DNA of 64,000 bases from Euonymus europaeus (GCA_963580455.1 OY756958.1:260501-324500), one strand, 5' to 3'; counted from the first letter of the stretch, positions 24,203 through 37,166 are shown. A program made the numbers and translations. Notes: generated from the letters alone by a model not told the origin.

Positions 24203-25932
24203 TGAGCTCTACGATCCTGGTGTTTCGGATTTTGATTTCAGAACTCGTGGCTAGTTGGTCTCGTTTCACCTAGTTACCCGCGAAATGTGGTTTCTTTACG
24301 TAAACGGATTTATGAATATCCGTTGACTCCGAGTTCTGAATTCGGTGATTTTCAGCTTGATTTCACACTACTTTTTGAGCTCTACGATCCTGGCATTTCG
24401 GATTTTGATTTCAGAACTCGTGGCTAGTAGGTCTCGTTTCACCTAGTTAGCCGCGAAATGTGGTTTCTTTACGTAAACGGTTTTACGAATATCCGTTGAC
24501 TCCGAGTTCTGAATTCGGTGACTTTTAGCTTGATTTCACACTACTTTTCGAGCTCTACGATCCTGGCGTTTCGGATTTTGATTTCAGAACTCGTGGCTAG
24601 AAGGTCTCGTTTCACCTAGTTAGCCGCGAAATGTGGTTTCTTTACGTAAACGGTTTTTTGAATATCCGTTGACTCCGAGTTCTGAATTCGGTGATTTTTA
24701 GCTTGATTTCACACTACTTTTCGAGCTCTACGATCCTGGTATTTCGGAATTTGATTTCAGAACTCGTGGCTAGTAGGTCTCGTTTCACCTAGTTAGCCGC
24801 GAAATGTGGTTTCTTTACGTAAACGGTTTTATGAATATCCGTTGACTCCGAGTTCTGAATTCGGTGATTTTTAGCTTGATTTCAAACTACTTTTCGAGCT
24901 CTACAACCCTGGCATTTCGGATTTTGATTTCAGAACTCGTGGCTAGTTGGTCTCGTTTCACCTATTTAGCCGCGCAATGTGGTTTCTTTACGTAAACGGA
25001 TTTATGAATATCAGTTGACTCCGAGTCCTGAATTCGGTGATTTTTAGCTTGATTTCACACTACTTTTTGAGCTCTACGATCCTGGCGCTTCGGATTTTGA
25101 TTTCAGAACTCGTGGCTAGTTGGTCTCGTTTCACCTAGTTAGACGCGCAATGTGGTTTCTTTACGTAAACGGATTTATGAATATCCGTTGACTCCGAGTT
25201 CTGAATTCGGTGAATTTTAGCTTGATTTCACACTACTTTTCGAGCTCTACGATCCTGGCGTTTCGGATTTTGATTTCAGAACTCGTGGCTAGAGGGTCTC
25301 GTTTCACCTAGTTAGCCGCGAAATGTGGTTTCTTTACGTAAACGGTTTTATGAATATCCGTTGACTCCGAGTTCTGAATTCGGTGATTTTTAGCTTGATT
25401 TCACACTACTTTTCGAGCTCTACGATCCTGGCGCTTCGGATTTTGATTTCAGAACTCGTGGCTAGTTGGTCTCGTTTCACCTAGTTAGCCGCGAAATGTG
25501 GTTTCTTTACGTAAACAGTTTTATGAATATCCGTTGACTCCGAGTTCTGAATTCGGTGATTTTTAGCTTGATTTCACACTACTTTTCGAGCTCTACGATC
25601 CTGGCGTTTCGGATTTTGATTTCAGAACTCGTGGCTAGTTGGTCTCGTTTCACCTATTTAGCCGCGCAATGTCGTTCCTTTACGTAAACGGATTTATGAA
25701 TATCGGTTGACTCCGAGTTCTGAATTCGGTGAATTTTAGCTTGATTTCACACTACTTTTCGAGCTCTACGATCCTGGCATTTCGGATTTTTATTTCAGAA
25801 CTCGTGGCTAGTTGGTCTAGTTTCACCTATTTAGCCGCGCAATGTGGTTTCTTTACGTAAACGGATTTAGGAATATCCGTTGACTCCGAGTTCTGAATTC
25901 GGTGATTTTTAGCTTGATTTCACACTACTTTT
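24203..25932 (+). repeat. Domain C HOR, 10-monomer version (1,730 bp)
   Basis: The order matches the 11-unit copy but lacks the 'ggcgttt/gatttttatttc/ttttacg' unit. Private changes include 'cggttttttg' near 24654, 'ggtatttcggaattt' near 24740, 'acaaccctgg' near 24903, 'ctagaggg' near 25290 and 'atcggttgac' near 25703. The unit at 25933 begins the next copy ('ggtgtttcgg'), which changes into a different set of 'ggtctag' units. Confidence 0.82.
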
Positions 25933-26253
25933 TGAGCTCTACGATCCTGGTGTTTCGGATTTTGATTTCAGAACTCGTGGCTATTTGGTCTAGTTTCACC
26001 TATTTAGCCGCGCAATGTGGTTTCTTTACGTAAACGGTTTTATGAATATCCGTTGACTCCGAGTTCTGAATTCGGTGAATTTTAGCTTGATTTCACACTA
26101 CTTTTCGAGCTCTACGATCCTGGCATTTCGGATTTTTATTTCAGAACTCGTGGCTAGTTGGTCTAGTTTCACCTATTTAGCCGCGCAATGTGGTTTCTTT
26201 ACGTAAACGGTTTTATGAATATCCATTGACTCCGAGTTCTGAATTCGGTGAAT

Positions 26254-26274
26254 TTTAGCTTGATTTTCGAGCTC
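26254..26274 (+). repeat. 11-bp deletion in a domain C monomer
   Basis: Here 'gcttgatttcacactacttttcgag' is shortened to 'gcttgattttcgag'. The paralogous unit at about 28840-28869 is intact. The lost bases lie between two T-rich stretches, so slippage or microhomology-mediated loss is plausible. Confidence 0.85.
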
Positions 26275-27824
26275 TACGGTCCTGGCATTTCGGATTTTTA
26301 TTTCAGAACTCGTGGCTAGTTGGTCTAGTTTCACCTATTTAGCCGCGCAATGTGGTTTCTTTACGTAAACGGTTTTATGAATATCCGTTGACTCCGAGTT
26401 CTGAATTCGGTGATTTTTAGCTTGATTTCACACTACTTTTCGAGCTCTACGATCCTGGCATTTCGGATTTTGATTTCAGAACTCGTGGCTAGTAGGTCTC
26501 GTTTCACCTAGTTAGCCGCGAAATGTGGTTTCTTTACGTAAACGGTTTTATGAATATCCGTTGACTCCGAGTTCTGAATTCGGTGATTTTTAGCTTGATT
26601 TCACACTACTTTTCGAGCTCTACAATCCTGGCATTTCGGATTTTGATTTCAGAACTCGTGGCTAGTTGGTCTCGTTTCACGTATTTAGCCGCGCAATGTG
26701 GTTTCTTTACGTAAACGGATTTATGAATATCCGATGACTCCGAGTCCTGAATTCGGGGATTTTTAGCTTGATTTCACACTACTTTTTGAGCTCTACGATC
26801 CTGGTGCTTCGGATTTTGATTTCAGAACTCGTGGCTAGTTGGTCTCGTTTCACCTAGTTAGCCGCGCAATGTGGTTTCTTTACGTAAACGGATTTATGAA
26901 TATCCGTTGACTCCGAGTTCCGAATTCGGTGAATTTTAGCTTGATTTCACACTACTTTTCGAGCTCTACGATCTTGGCGTTTCGGATTTTTATTTCAGAA
27001 CTCGTGGCTAGTAGGTCTCGTTTCACCTAGTTAGCCGCGAAATGTGGTTTCTTTACGTAAACGGTTTTACGAATATCTGTTGACTCCGAGTTCTGAATTC
27101 GGTGATTTTTAGCTTGATTTCACACTACTTTTCGAGCTCTACGATCCTGGCGTTTCGGATTTTGATTTCAGAACTCGTGGCTAGAAGGTCTCGCTTCACC
27201 TAGTTAGCCGCGAAATGTGGTTTCTTTACGTAAACGGTTTTATGAATATCCGTTGACTCCGAGTTCTGAATTCGGTGATTTTTAGCTTGATTTCACACTA
27301 CTTTTTGAGCTCTACGATCCTGGCGCTTCGGATTTTGATTTCAGAACTCGTGGCTAGTTGGTCTCGTTTCACCTAGTTAGCCGCGAAATGTGGTTTCTTT
27401 ACGTAAACAGTTTTATGAATATCCGTTGACTCCAAGTTCTGAATTCGGTGATTTTTAGCTTGATTTCACACTACTTTTCGAGCTCTACGATCCTGGCATT
27501 TTGGATTTTGATTTCAGAACTCGTGGCTAGTTGGTCTAGTTTCACCTATTTAGCCGCGCAATGTGGTTTCTTTACGTAAACGGATTTAGGAATATCCGTT
27601 GACTCCGAGTTCTGAATTCGGTGATTTTTAGCTTGATTTCACACTACTTTTTGAGCTCTACGATCCTGGCGCTTCGGATTTTGATTTCAGAACTCGTGGC
27701 TAGTTGGTCTCGTTTCACCTAGTTAGCCGCGAAATGTGGTTTCTTTACGTAAACAGTTTTATGAATATCCGTTGACTCCAAGTTCTGAATTCGGTGATTT
27801 TTAGCTTGATTTCACACTACTTTT

Positions 27825-27997
27825 CGAGCTCTACAATCCTGGGTTTTCGGATTTTGATTTCAGAACTCGTGGTAAGTAGGTCTCGATTCACCTATTTAGC
27901 CGCGAAATGTGGTTTCTTTACGTAAACGGTTTTATGAATATCCGTTGACTCCGAGCTTTGAATTCGGTGATTTTTAGCTTGATTTCACACTACTTTT
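27825..27997 (+). repeat. Isolated domain D monomer inside domain C
   Basis: This single unit has 'aatcctgggttttcgg', 'gtggtaagtagg' and 'ctcgattcacctattt'. That combination otherwise occurs only in domain D, at about 33713, 33886, 34745 and 35956. Units on both sides (27652 and 27998) are typical domain C 'ggcgcttcgg/aaacagtttt' units. It also has a private 'gagctttg'. Boundaries coincide with whole units, which suits unequal crossover or conversion of one unit. Confidence 0.8.
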
Positions 27998-29035
27998 CGA
28001 GCTCTACGATCCTGGCGCTTCGGATTTTGATTTCAGAACTCGTGGCTAGTTGGTCTCGTTTCACCTAGTTAGCCGCGAAATGTGGTTTCTTTACGTAAAC
28101 AGTTTTATGAATATCCGTTGACTCCGAGTTCTGAATTCGGTGATTTTTAGCTTGATTTCACACTACTTTTCGAGCTCTACGATCCTGGGGTTTCGGATTT
28201 TGATTTCAGAACTCGTGGCTAGTTGGTCTCGTTTCACCTATTTAGCCGCGCAATGTCGTTCCTTTACGTAAACGGATTTATGAATATCCGTTGACTCCGA
28301 GTTCTGAATTCGGTGAATTTTAGCTTGATTTCACACTACTTTTCGAGCTCTACGATCCTGGCATTTCGGATTTTTATTTCAGAACTCGTGGCTAGTTGGT
28401 CTAGTTTCACCTATTTAGCCGCGCAATGTGGTTTCTTTACGTAAACGGATTTAGGAATATCCGTTGACTCCGAGTTCTGAATTCGGTGATTTTTAGCTTG
28501 ATTTCACACTACTTTTTGAGCTCTACGATCCTGGTGTTTCGGATTTTGATTTCAGAACTCGTGGCTAGTTGGTCTAGTTTCACCTATTTAGCCGCGCAAT
28601 GTGGTTTCTTTACGTAAACGGTTTTATGAATATCCGTTGACTCCGAGTTCTGAATTCGGTGAATTTTAGCTTGATTTCACACTACTTTTCGAGCTCTACG
28701 ATCCTGGCATTTCGGATTTTTATTTCAGAACTCGTGGCTAGTTGGTCTAGTTTCACCTATTTAGCCGCGCAATGTGGTTTCTTTACGTAAACGGTTTTAT
28801 GAATATCCATTGACTCCGAGTTCTGAATTCGGTGAATTTTAGCTTGATTTCACACTACTTTTCGAGCTCTACGGTCCTGGCATTTCGGATTTTTATTTCA
28901 GAACTCGTGGCTAGTTGGTCTAGTTTCACCTATTTAGCCGCGCAATGTGGTTTCTTTACGTAAACGGTTTTATGAATATCCGTTGACTCCGAGTTCTGAA
29001 TTCGGTGATTTTTAGCTTGATTTCACACTACTTTT

Positions 29036-30765
29036 CGAGCTCTACGATCCTGGCATTTTGGATTTTGATTTCAGAACTCGTGGCTAGTAGGTCTCGTTTC
29101 ACCTAGTTAGCCGCGAAATGTGGTTTCTTTACGTAAACGGTTTTACGAATATCCGTTGACTCCGAGTTCTGAATTCGGTGATTTTTAGCTTGATTTCACA
29201 CTACTTTTCGAGCTCTACAATCCTGGCGTTTCGGATTTTGATTTCAGAACTCGTGGATAGTTGGTCTAGTTTCACCTATTTAGCCGCGCAATGTGGTTTC
29301 TTTACGTAAACGGATTTATGAATATCCGTTGACTCCGAGTTCTGAATTCGGTGAATTTTAGCTTGATTTCACACTACTTTTCGAGCTCTACGATCTTGGC
29401 GTTTCGGATTTTTATTTCAGAACTCGTGGCTAGTAGGTCTCGTTTCACCTAGTTAGCCGCGAAATGTGGTTTCTTTACGTAAACGGTTTTACGAATATCT
29501 GTTGACTCCGAGTTCTGAATTCGGTGATTTTTAGCTTGATTTCACACTACTTTTCGAGCTCTACGATCCTGGCGTTTCGGATTTTGATTTCAGAACTCGT
29601 GGCTAGAAGGTCTCGCTTCACCTAGTTAGCCGCGAAATGTGGTTTCTTTACGTAAACGGTTTTATGAATATCCGTTGACTCCGAGTTCTGAATTCGGTGA
29701 TTTTTAGCTTGATTTCACACTACTTTTTGAGCTCTACGATCCTGGCGCTTCGGATTTTGATTTCAGAACTCGTGGCTAGTTGGTCTCGTTTCACCTAGTT
29801 AGCCGCGAAATGTGGTTTCTTTACGTAAACAGTTTTATGAATATCCGTTGACTCCAAGTTCTGAATTCGGTGATTTTTAGCTTGATTTCACACTACTTTT
29901 CGAGCTCTACGATCCTGGCATTTTGGATTTTGATTTCAGAACTCGTGGCTAGTAGGTCTCGTTTCACGTAGTTAGCCGCGAAATGTGGTTTCTTTACGTA
30001 AACGGTTTTCTGAATATCCGTTGACTCCGAGTTCTGAATTCGGTGATTTTTAGCTTGATTTCACACTACTTTTCGAGCTCTACAATCCTAACGTTTCGGA
30101 TTTTGATTTCAGAACTCGTGGCTTGTAGGTCTCGTTTCACCTAGTTAGCCGCGAAATGTGGTTTCTTTACGTAAACGGTTTTATAAAAATCCGTTGACTC
30201 CTAGTTCTGTATTCGGTGATTTTTAGCTTGATTTCACACTACTTTTCGAGCTCTACAATCCTGGGTTTTCGGATTTCGATTTCAGAACTCGCGGCTAGTA
30301 GGTCTCGTTTCACCTAGTTAGCCGTGAAATGTGGTTTCTTTACGTAAACGGTTTAATGAATATCCGTTGACTCCGAGTTCTGAATTCAGTGATTTTTAGC
30401 TTGATTTCACACTACTTTTCGAGTTCTACAATCCTGGATTTTCGGATTTCGATTTCAGAACTCGTGGCTAGTAGGTCTCATTTCACCTAGTTAGCCGCGA
30501 AATGTGGTTTCTTTACGTAAACGGTTTTATGAATATCCGTTGACTCCGAGTTCTGAATTCAGTGATTTTTAGCTTGATTTCACACTACTTTTCGAGGTCT
30601 ACAATCCTGGCATTTCGGATTTTTATTTCAGAACTCGTGGCTAGTTGGTCTAGTTTCACCTATTTAGCCGCGCAATGTGGTTTCTTTACGTAAACGGATT
30701 TATGAATATCCGTTGACTCCGAGTTCTGAATTCGGTGAATTTTAGCTTGATTTCACACTACTTTT
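29036..30765 (+). repeat. 10-monomer duplication at the C/D junction, copy 1
   Basis: The units match 30766-32495 at an offset of 1,730 bp up to about 30609. The segment starts with domain C units ('ggcattttgg', 'ggatagttggtctag/gcgcaatg', 'gatcttggcg', 'ctagaaggtctcgcttc', 'ggcgcttcgg') and passes into domain D units ('aatcctaacg/tataaaaatcc', 'gggttttcgg/gcggctag', 'gagttctac/ggattttcgg'). The last unit (30593) returns to a domain C type, so the duplication re-created the junction. Confidence 0.85.
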
Positions 30766-32495
30766 CGAGCTCTACGATCCTGGCATTTTGGATTTTGATT
30801 TCAGAACTCGTGGCTAGTAGGTCTCGTTTCACCTAGTTAGCCGCGAAATGTGGTTTCTTTACGTAAACGGTTTTACGAATATCCGTTGACTCCGAGTTCT
30901 GAATTCGGTGATTTTTAGCTTGATTTCACACTACTTTTCGAGCTCTACAATCCTGGCGTTTCGGATTTTGATTTCAGAACTCGTGGATAGTTGGTCTAGT
31001 TTCACCTATTTAGCCGCGCAATGTGGTTTCTTTACGTAAACGGATTTATGAATATCCGTTGACTCCGAGTTCTGAATTCGGTGAATTTTAGCTTGATTTC
31101 ACACTACTTTTCGAGCTCTACGATCTTGGCGTTTCGGATTTTTATTTCAGAACTCGTGGCTAGTAGGTCTCGTTTCACCTAGTTAGCCGCGAAATGTGGT
31201 TTCTTTACGTAAACGGTTTTACGAATATCTGTTGACTCCGAGTTCTGAATTCGGTGATTTTTAGCTTGATTTCACACTACTTTTCGAGCTCTACGATCCT
31301 GGCGTTTCGGATTTTGATTTCAGAACTCGTGGCTAGAAGGTCTCGCTTCACCTAGTTAGCCGCGAAATGTGGTTTCTTTACGTAAACGGTTTTATGAATA
31401 TCCGTTGACTCCGAGTTCTGAATTCGGTGATTTTTAGCTTGATTTCACACTACTTTTTGAGCTCTACGATCCTGGCGCTTCGGATTTTGATTTCAGAACT
31501 CGTGGCTAGTTGGTCTCGTTTCACCTAGTTAGCCGCGAAATGTGGTTTCTTTACGTAAACAGTTTTATGAATATCCGTTGACTCCAAGTTCTGAATTCGG
31601 TGATTTTTAGCTTGATTTCACACTACTTTTCGAGCTCTACGATCCTGGCATTTTGGATTTTGATTTCAGAACTCGTGGCTAGTAGGTCTCGTTTCACGTA
31701 GTTAGCCGCGAAATGTGGTTTCTTTACGTAAACGGTTTTCTGAATATCCGTTGACTCCGAGTTCTGAATTCGGTGATTTTTAGCTTGATTTCACACTACT
31801 TTTCGAGCTCTACAATCCTAACGTTTCGGATTTTGATTTCAGAACTCGTGGCTTGTAGGTCTCGTTTCACCTAGTTAGCCGCGAAATGTGGTTTCTTTAC
31901 GTAAACGGTTTTATAAAAATCCGTTGACTCCTAGTTCTGTATTCGGTGATTTTTAGCTTGATTTCACACTACTTTTCGAGCTCTACAATCCTGGGTTTTC
32001 GGATTTCGATTTCAGAACTCGCGGCTAGTAGGTCTCGTTTCACCTAGTTAGCCGTGAAATGTGGTTTCTTTACGTAAACGGTTTAATGAATATCCGTTGA
32101 CTCCGAGTTCTGAATTCAGTGATTTTTAGCTTGATTTCACACTACTTTTCGAGTTCTACAATCCTGGATTTTCGGATTTCGATTTCAGAACTTGTGGCTA
32201 GTAGGTCTCGTTTCACCTAGTTAGCCGCGAAATGTGGTTTCTTTACGTAAACGGTTTTATGAATATCCGTTGACTCCGAGTTCTGAATTCAGTGATTTTT
32301 AGCTTGATTTCACACTACTTTTCGAGGTCTACAATCCTGAGTTTTCGGATTTCGATTTCAGAACTCGTGGCTAGTAGGTCTCGTTTCACCTAGTTAGCCG
32401 CGAAATGTGGTTTCTTTATGTAAATGGTTTTATGAATATCCGTTGACTCCGAGTTCTGAATTCGGTGATTTTTAGCTTGATTTCACACTACTTTT
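30766..32495 (+). repeat. 10-monomer duplication at the C/D junction, copy 2
   Basis: Near-identical to 29036-30609. By eye I found two differences in the compared 1.57 kb: 'gaactcgtgg' against 'gaacttgtgg' near 32191, and 'ctcatttc' against 'ctcgtttc' near 32210. The private string 'ttataaaaatccgttgactcc' followed by 'tagttctgta' is shared. The final unit (32323, 'aatcctgagttttcgg') is domain D and differs from its counterpart at 30593. Confidence 0.85.
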
Positions 32496-34744
32496 TGAGC
32501 TCTACAATCCTGGTGTTTCGGATTTTGATTTCAGAACTCGGGGCTAGTAGGTCCCGTTTCACCTAGTTAGCCACGAAATGTGGTTTCTTTACGTAAACGT
32601 TTTTATGAATATCCTTTGACTCCGAGTTCTGAATTCGTTGATTTTTAGCTTGATTTCACACTACTTTTCGAGCTCTACAATCCTGGCATTTCGGATTTTG
32701 ATTTCAGAACTCGTGGCTAGTAGGTCTCGATTCACCTATTTAGCCGCGAAATGTGATTTCTTTACGTAAACGGTTTTATGAATATCCATTGACTCCGAGT
32801 TCTGAATTCGGTGATTTTTAGCTTGATTACACACTACTTTTCGAGCTCTACAATCCTAGCGTTTCGGATTTTGATTTCAGAACTCGTGACTAGTAGGTCT
32901 CGTTTCACCTAGTAAGCCGCGAAATATGGTTTCTTTACGTAAACGGTTTTATGAATATCCGTTGACTTCGAGTTCTGAATTCGGTGATTTTTAGCTTGAT
33001 TTCACACTACTTTTCGAGCTCTACAATCCAGCGTTTTCGGATTTTGATTTCAGAACTCGTGGATAGTTGGTCTCGTTTCACCTAGTTAGCCGCGAAATGT
33101 GGTTTCTTTACGTAAACGGTTTTATGAATATCCGTTGACTCCGAGTTCTGAATTTGGTGATTTTTAGCTTGATTTCACACTACTTTTCGAGCTCTACGAT
33201 CCTGGAGTTTCGGATTTTGATTTCAGAACTCGTGGCTTGTAGGTCTCGTTTCACCTAGTTAGCCGCGAAATGTGGTTTCTTTACGTAAACGGTTTTATAA
33301 AAATCCGTTGACTCCGAGTTCTGAATTCGGTGATTTTTAGCTTGATTTCATACTACTTTTCGAGCTCTACAATCCTGGGTTTTCGGATTTCGATTTCAGA
33401 ACTCGCGGCTAGTAGGTCTCGGTTCACCTAGTTAGCCGCGAAATGTGGTTTCTTTACGTAAACGGTTTTATGAATATCCGTTGACTCCGAGTTCTGAATT
33501 CAGTGATTTTTAGCTTGATTTCACACTACTTTTCGAGCTCTACAATCCTAGCGTTTCGGATTTTCATTTCAGAACTCGTGACTAGTAGGTCTCGTTTCAC
33601 CTAGTTAGCCGCGAAATGTGGTTTCTTTACGTAAACGGTTTTATGAATATCCGTTGACTCCGAGTTCTGAATTCGGTGATTTTTAGCTTGATTTCACACT
33701 ACTTTTCGAGCTCTACAATCCTGGGTTTTCGGATTTTGATTTCAGAACTCGTGGTAAGTAGGTCTCGATTCACCTATTTAGCCGCGAAATGTGGTTTCTT
33801 TACGTAAACGGTTTTATGAATATCCGTTGACTCCGAGTTCTGAATTCGGTGATTTTTAGCTTGATTTCACACTACTTTTCGAGCTCTACAATCCTGGGTT
33901 TTCGGATTTTGATTTCAGAACTCGTGGTAAGTAGGTCTCGATTCACCTATTTAGCCGCGAAATGTGGTTTCTTTACGTAAACGTTTTTCTGAATATCCTT
34001 TGACTCCGAGTTCTGAATTCGTTGATTTTTAGCTTGATTTCACACTACTTTTCGAGCTCTACAATCCTAATGTTTTGGATTTTTATTTCAGAACTCGTGG
34101 CTTGTAGGTCTCGTTTCACCTAGTTAGCCGCGAAATGTGGTTTCTTTACGTAAACGGTTTTATAAAAATCCGTTGACTCCGAGTTCTGAATTCGGTGATT
34201 TTTAGCTTGATTTCACACTAATTTTCGAGCTCTACAATCCTGGGTTTTCGGATTTCGATTTCAGAACTCGCGGCTAGTAGGTCTCGTTTCACCTAGTTAG
34301 CCGCGAAATGTGGTTTCTTTACGTAAACGGTTTTATAAAAATCCGTTGACTCTGAATTTTGAATTCGGTGATTTTTAGCTTGATTTCACACTACTTTTCG
34401 AGCTCTACAATCCTGGGTTTTCGGATCTCGATTTCAGAACTCGTGGCTAGCAGGTCTTGTTTCACCAAGTTAGCCGCGAAATGTGGTTTCTTTACGTAAA
34501 CGGTTTTATGAATATCCGTTGGCTCCGAGTTCTGAATTCGGTGATTTTTAGCTTGATTTCACACTACTTTTCGAGCTCTACAATCCTGGGTTTTCGGATT
34601 TCGATTTCAGAACTCGTGGCTAGCAGGTCTCGTTTCACCTAGTTAGCCGCGAAATGTGGTTTCTTTACGTAAACGGTTTTATGAATATCCGTTGACTCCG
34701 AGTTCTGAATTCGGTGATTTTTAGCTTGATTTCACACTACTTTT

Positions 34745-35955
34745 CGAGCTCTACAATCCTGGGTTTTCGGATTTTGATTTCAGAACTCGTGGTAAGTAGG
34801 TCTCGATTCACCTATTTAGCCGCGAAATGTGGTTTCTTTACGTAAACGGTTTTCTGAATATCCGTTGACTCCGAAGTCTGAATTCGGTGATTTTTAGCTT
34901 GATTTCACACTACTTTTCGAGCTCTAAAATCCTAAAGTTTTGGATTTTTAATTCAGAACTCGTGGCTTGTAGGTCTCGTTTCACCTAGTTAGCCGCGAAA
35001 TGTGGTTTCTTTACGTAAACGGTTTTATAAAAATCCGTTGACTCCGAGTTCTGAATTCGGTGATTTTTAGCTTGATTTCACACTACTTTTCGAGCTCTAC
35101 AATCCTGGGTTTTCGGATTTCGATTTCAGAACTCGCGGCTAGTAGGTCTCCTTTCACCTAGTTAGCCGCGAAATGTGGTTTCTTTACGTAAACGGTTTTA
35201 TGAATATCCTTTGACTCCGAGTTCTGAATTCGGTGATTTTTAGCTTGATTTCACACTACTTTTCGAGCTCTACAATCCTGGCATTTCGGATTTTGATTTC
35301 AGAACTCGTGGCTAGTAGGTCTCGATTCACCTATTTAGCCGCGAAATGTGGTTTCTTTACGTAAACGGTTTTCTGAATATCCGTTGACTCCGAGTTCTGA
35401 ATTCGGTGATTTTTAGCTTGATTTCACACTACTTTTCGAGCTCTACAATCCTAACGTTTCGGATTTTGATTTCAGAACTCGTGGCTTGTAGGTCTCGTTT
35501 CACCTAGTTAGCCGCGAAATGTGGTTTCTTTACGTAAACGGTTTTATAAAAATCCGTTGACTCCTAGTTCTGTATTCGGTGATTTTTAGCTTGATTTCAC
35601 ACTACTTTTCGAGCTCTACAATCCTGGGTTTTCGGATTTCGATTTCAGAACTCGCGGCTAGTAGGTCTCGTTTCACCTAGTTAGCCGTGAAATGTGGTTT
35701 CTTTACGTAAACGGTTTAATGAATATCCGTTGACTCCGAGTTCTGAATTCAGTGATTTTTAGCTTGATTTCACACTACTTTTCGAGTTCTACAATCCTGG
35801 ATTTTCGGATTTCGATTTCAGAACTCGTGGCTAGTAGGTCTCGTTTCACCTAGTTAGCCGCGAAATGTGGTTTCTTTACGTAAACGGTTTTATGAATTTC
35901 CGTTGACTCCGAGTTCTGAATTCGGTGATTTTTAGCTTGATTTCACACTACTTTT
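34745..35955 (+). repeat. Domain D 7-monomer tandem duplication, copy 1
   Basis: This 1,211-bp segment matches 35956-37166. It begins with 'gggttttcgg/ggtaagtagg', then a unit with 'ctctaaaatcctaaagttttgg' and 'gatttttaattc', and runs to a 'gagttctac/ggattttcgg' unit. The rare 'ccgaagtctg' at 34871 recurs at 36082. A 'gaatttccg' near 35893 is private to this copy. Confidence 0.85.
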
Positions 35956-37166
35956 CGAGCTCTACAATCCTGGGTTTTCGGATTTTGATTTCAGAACTCG
36001 TGGTAAGTAGGTCTCGATTCACCTATTTAGCCGCGAAATGTGGTTTCTTTACGTAAACGGTTTTCTGAATATCCGTTGACTCCGAAGTCTGAATTCGGTG
36101 ATTTTTAGCTTGATTTCACACTACTTTTCGAGCTCTAAAATCCTAATGTTTTGGATTTTTAATTCAGAACTCGTGGCTTGTAGGTCTCGTTTCACCTAGT
36201 TAGCCGCGAAATGTGGTTTCTTTACGTAAACGGTTTTATAAAAATCCGTTGACTCCGAGTTCTGAATTCGGTGATTTTTAGCTTGATTTCACACTACTTT
36301 TCGAGCTCTACAATCCTGGGTTTTCGGATTTCGATTTCAGAACTCGCGGCTAGTAGGTCTCCTTTCACCTAGTTAGCCGCGAAATGTGGTTTCTTTACGT
36401 AAACGGTTTTATGAATATCCTTTGACTCCGAGTTCTGAATTCGGTGATTTTTAGCTTGATTTCACACTACTTTTCGAGCTCTACAATCCTGGCATTTCGG
36501 ATTTTGATTTCAGAACTCGTGGCTAGTAGGTCTCGATTCACCTATTTAGCCGCGAAATGTGGTTTCTTTACGTAAACGGTTTTCTGAATATCCGTTGACT
36601 CCGAGTTCTGAATTCGGTGATTTTTAGCTTGATTTCACACTACTTTTCGAGCTCTACAATCCTAACGTTTCGGATTTTGATTTCAGAACTCGTGGCTTGT
36701 AGGTCTCGTTTCACCTAGTTAGCCGCGAAATGTGGTTTCTTTACGTAAACGGTTTTATAAAAATCCGTTGACTCCTAGTTCTGTATTCGGTGATTTTTAG
36801 CTTGATTTCACACTACTTTTCGAGCTCTACAATCCTGGGTTTTCGGATTTCGATTTCAGAACTCGCGGCTAGTAGGTCTCGTTTCACCTAGTTAGCCGTG
36901 AAATGTGGTTTCTTTACGTAAACGGTTTAATGAATATCCGTTGACTCCGAGTTCTGAATTCAGTGATTTTTAGCTTGATTTCACACTACTTTTCGAGTTC
37001 TACAATCCTGGATTTTCGGATTTCGATTTCAGAACTCGTGGCTAGTAGGTCTCGTTTCACCTAGTTAGCCGCGAAATGTGGTTTCTTTACGTAAACGGTT
37101 TTATGAATATCCGTTGACTCCGAGTTCTGAATTCGGTGATTTTTAGCTTGATTTCACACTACTTTT
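35956..37166 (+). repeat. Domain D 7-monomer tandem duplication, copy 2
   Basis: This is a copy of 34745-35955 at an offset of exactly 1,211 bp. By eye it differs at 'cctaatg' for 'cctaaag' near 36144 and at 'gaatatccg' for 'gaatttccg' near 37107. The next unit (37167) is the 'ggtgtttcgg/cggggctag' type, so the repeat ends at a unit boundary. Confidence 0.85.

Larger units (their letters stand above)
25414..29035 (+). repeat. 15-monomer repeat spanning 25.4-29.0 kb
   Basis: Units 25414-26450 recur at 27998-29035. The offset is 2,584 bp upstream of the 11-bp deletion near 26264 and 2,595 bp (15 x 173) downstream of it. Shared marks are 'gtcgttcctt', 'ggtctagtttc', 'atccattgac' (26221 and 28805) and 'ctacggtcctgg' (26274 and 28869). 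Only the first copy has the 11-bp deletion, so that deletion came after the duplication. Confidence 0.8.
15380..30073 (+). repeat. Domain C satellite block
   Basis: About 85 units are distinguished by 'ccgcgcaatg' in place of 'ccgcgaaatg' (about 15804 to 31020), 'gtgaatttta', 'ggcgcttcgg', 'aaacagtttt', 'ggtgtttcgg' with 'ttacccgcg', 'gtcgttcctt' and 'ggtctagtttc'. The block holds several HOR versions, listed separately. Internal exceptions are an 11-bp deletion near 26264 and one domain D monomer at 27825-27997. The right boundary is blurred by a duplication that spans domains C and D. Confidence 0.85.

Noticed and set aside
34457..34642. Open frame of 61 codons on the + strand
   Set aside because: The same satellite reading frame as 19584-19775, kept open by chance variants in two units. 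Not a gene.
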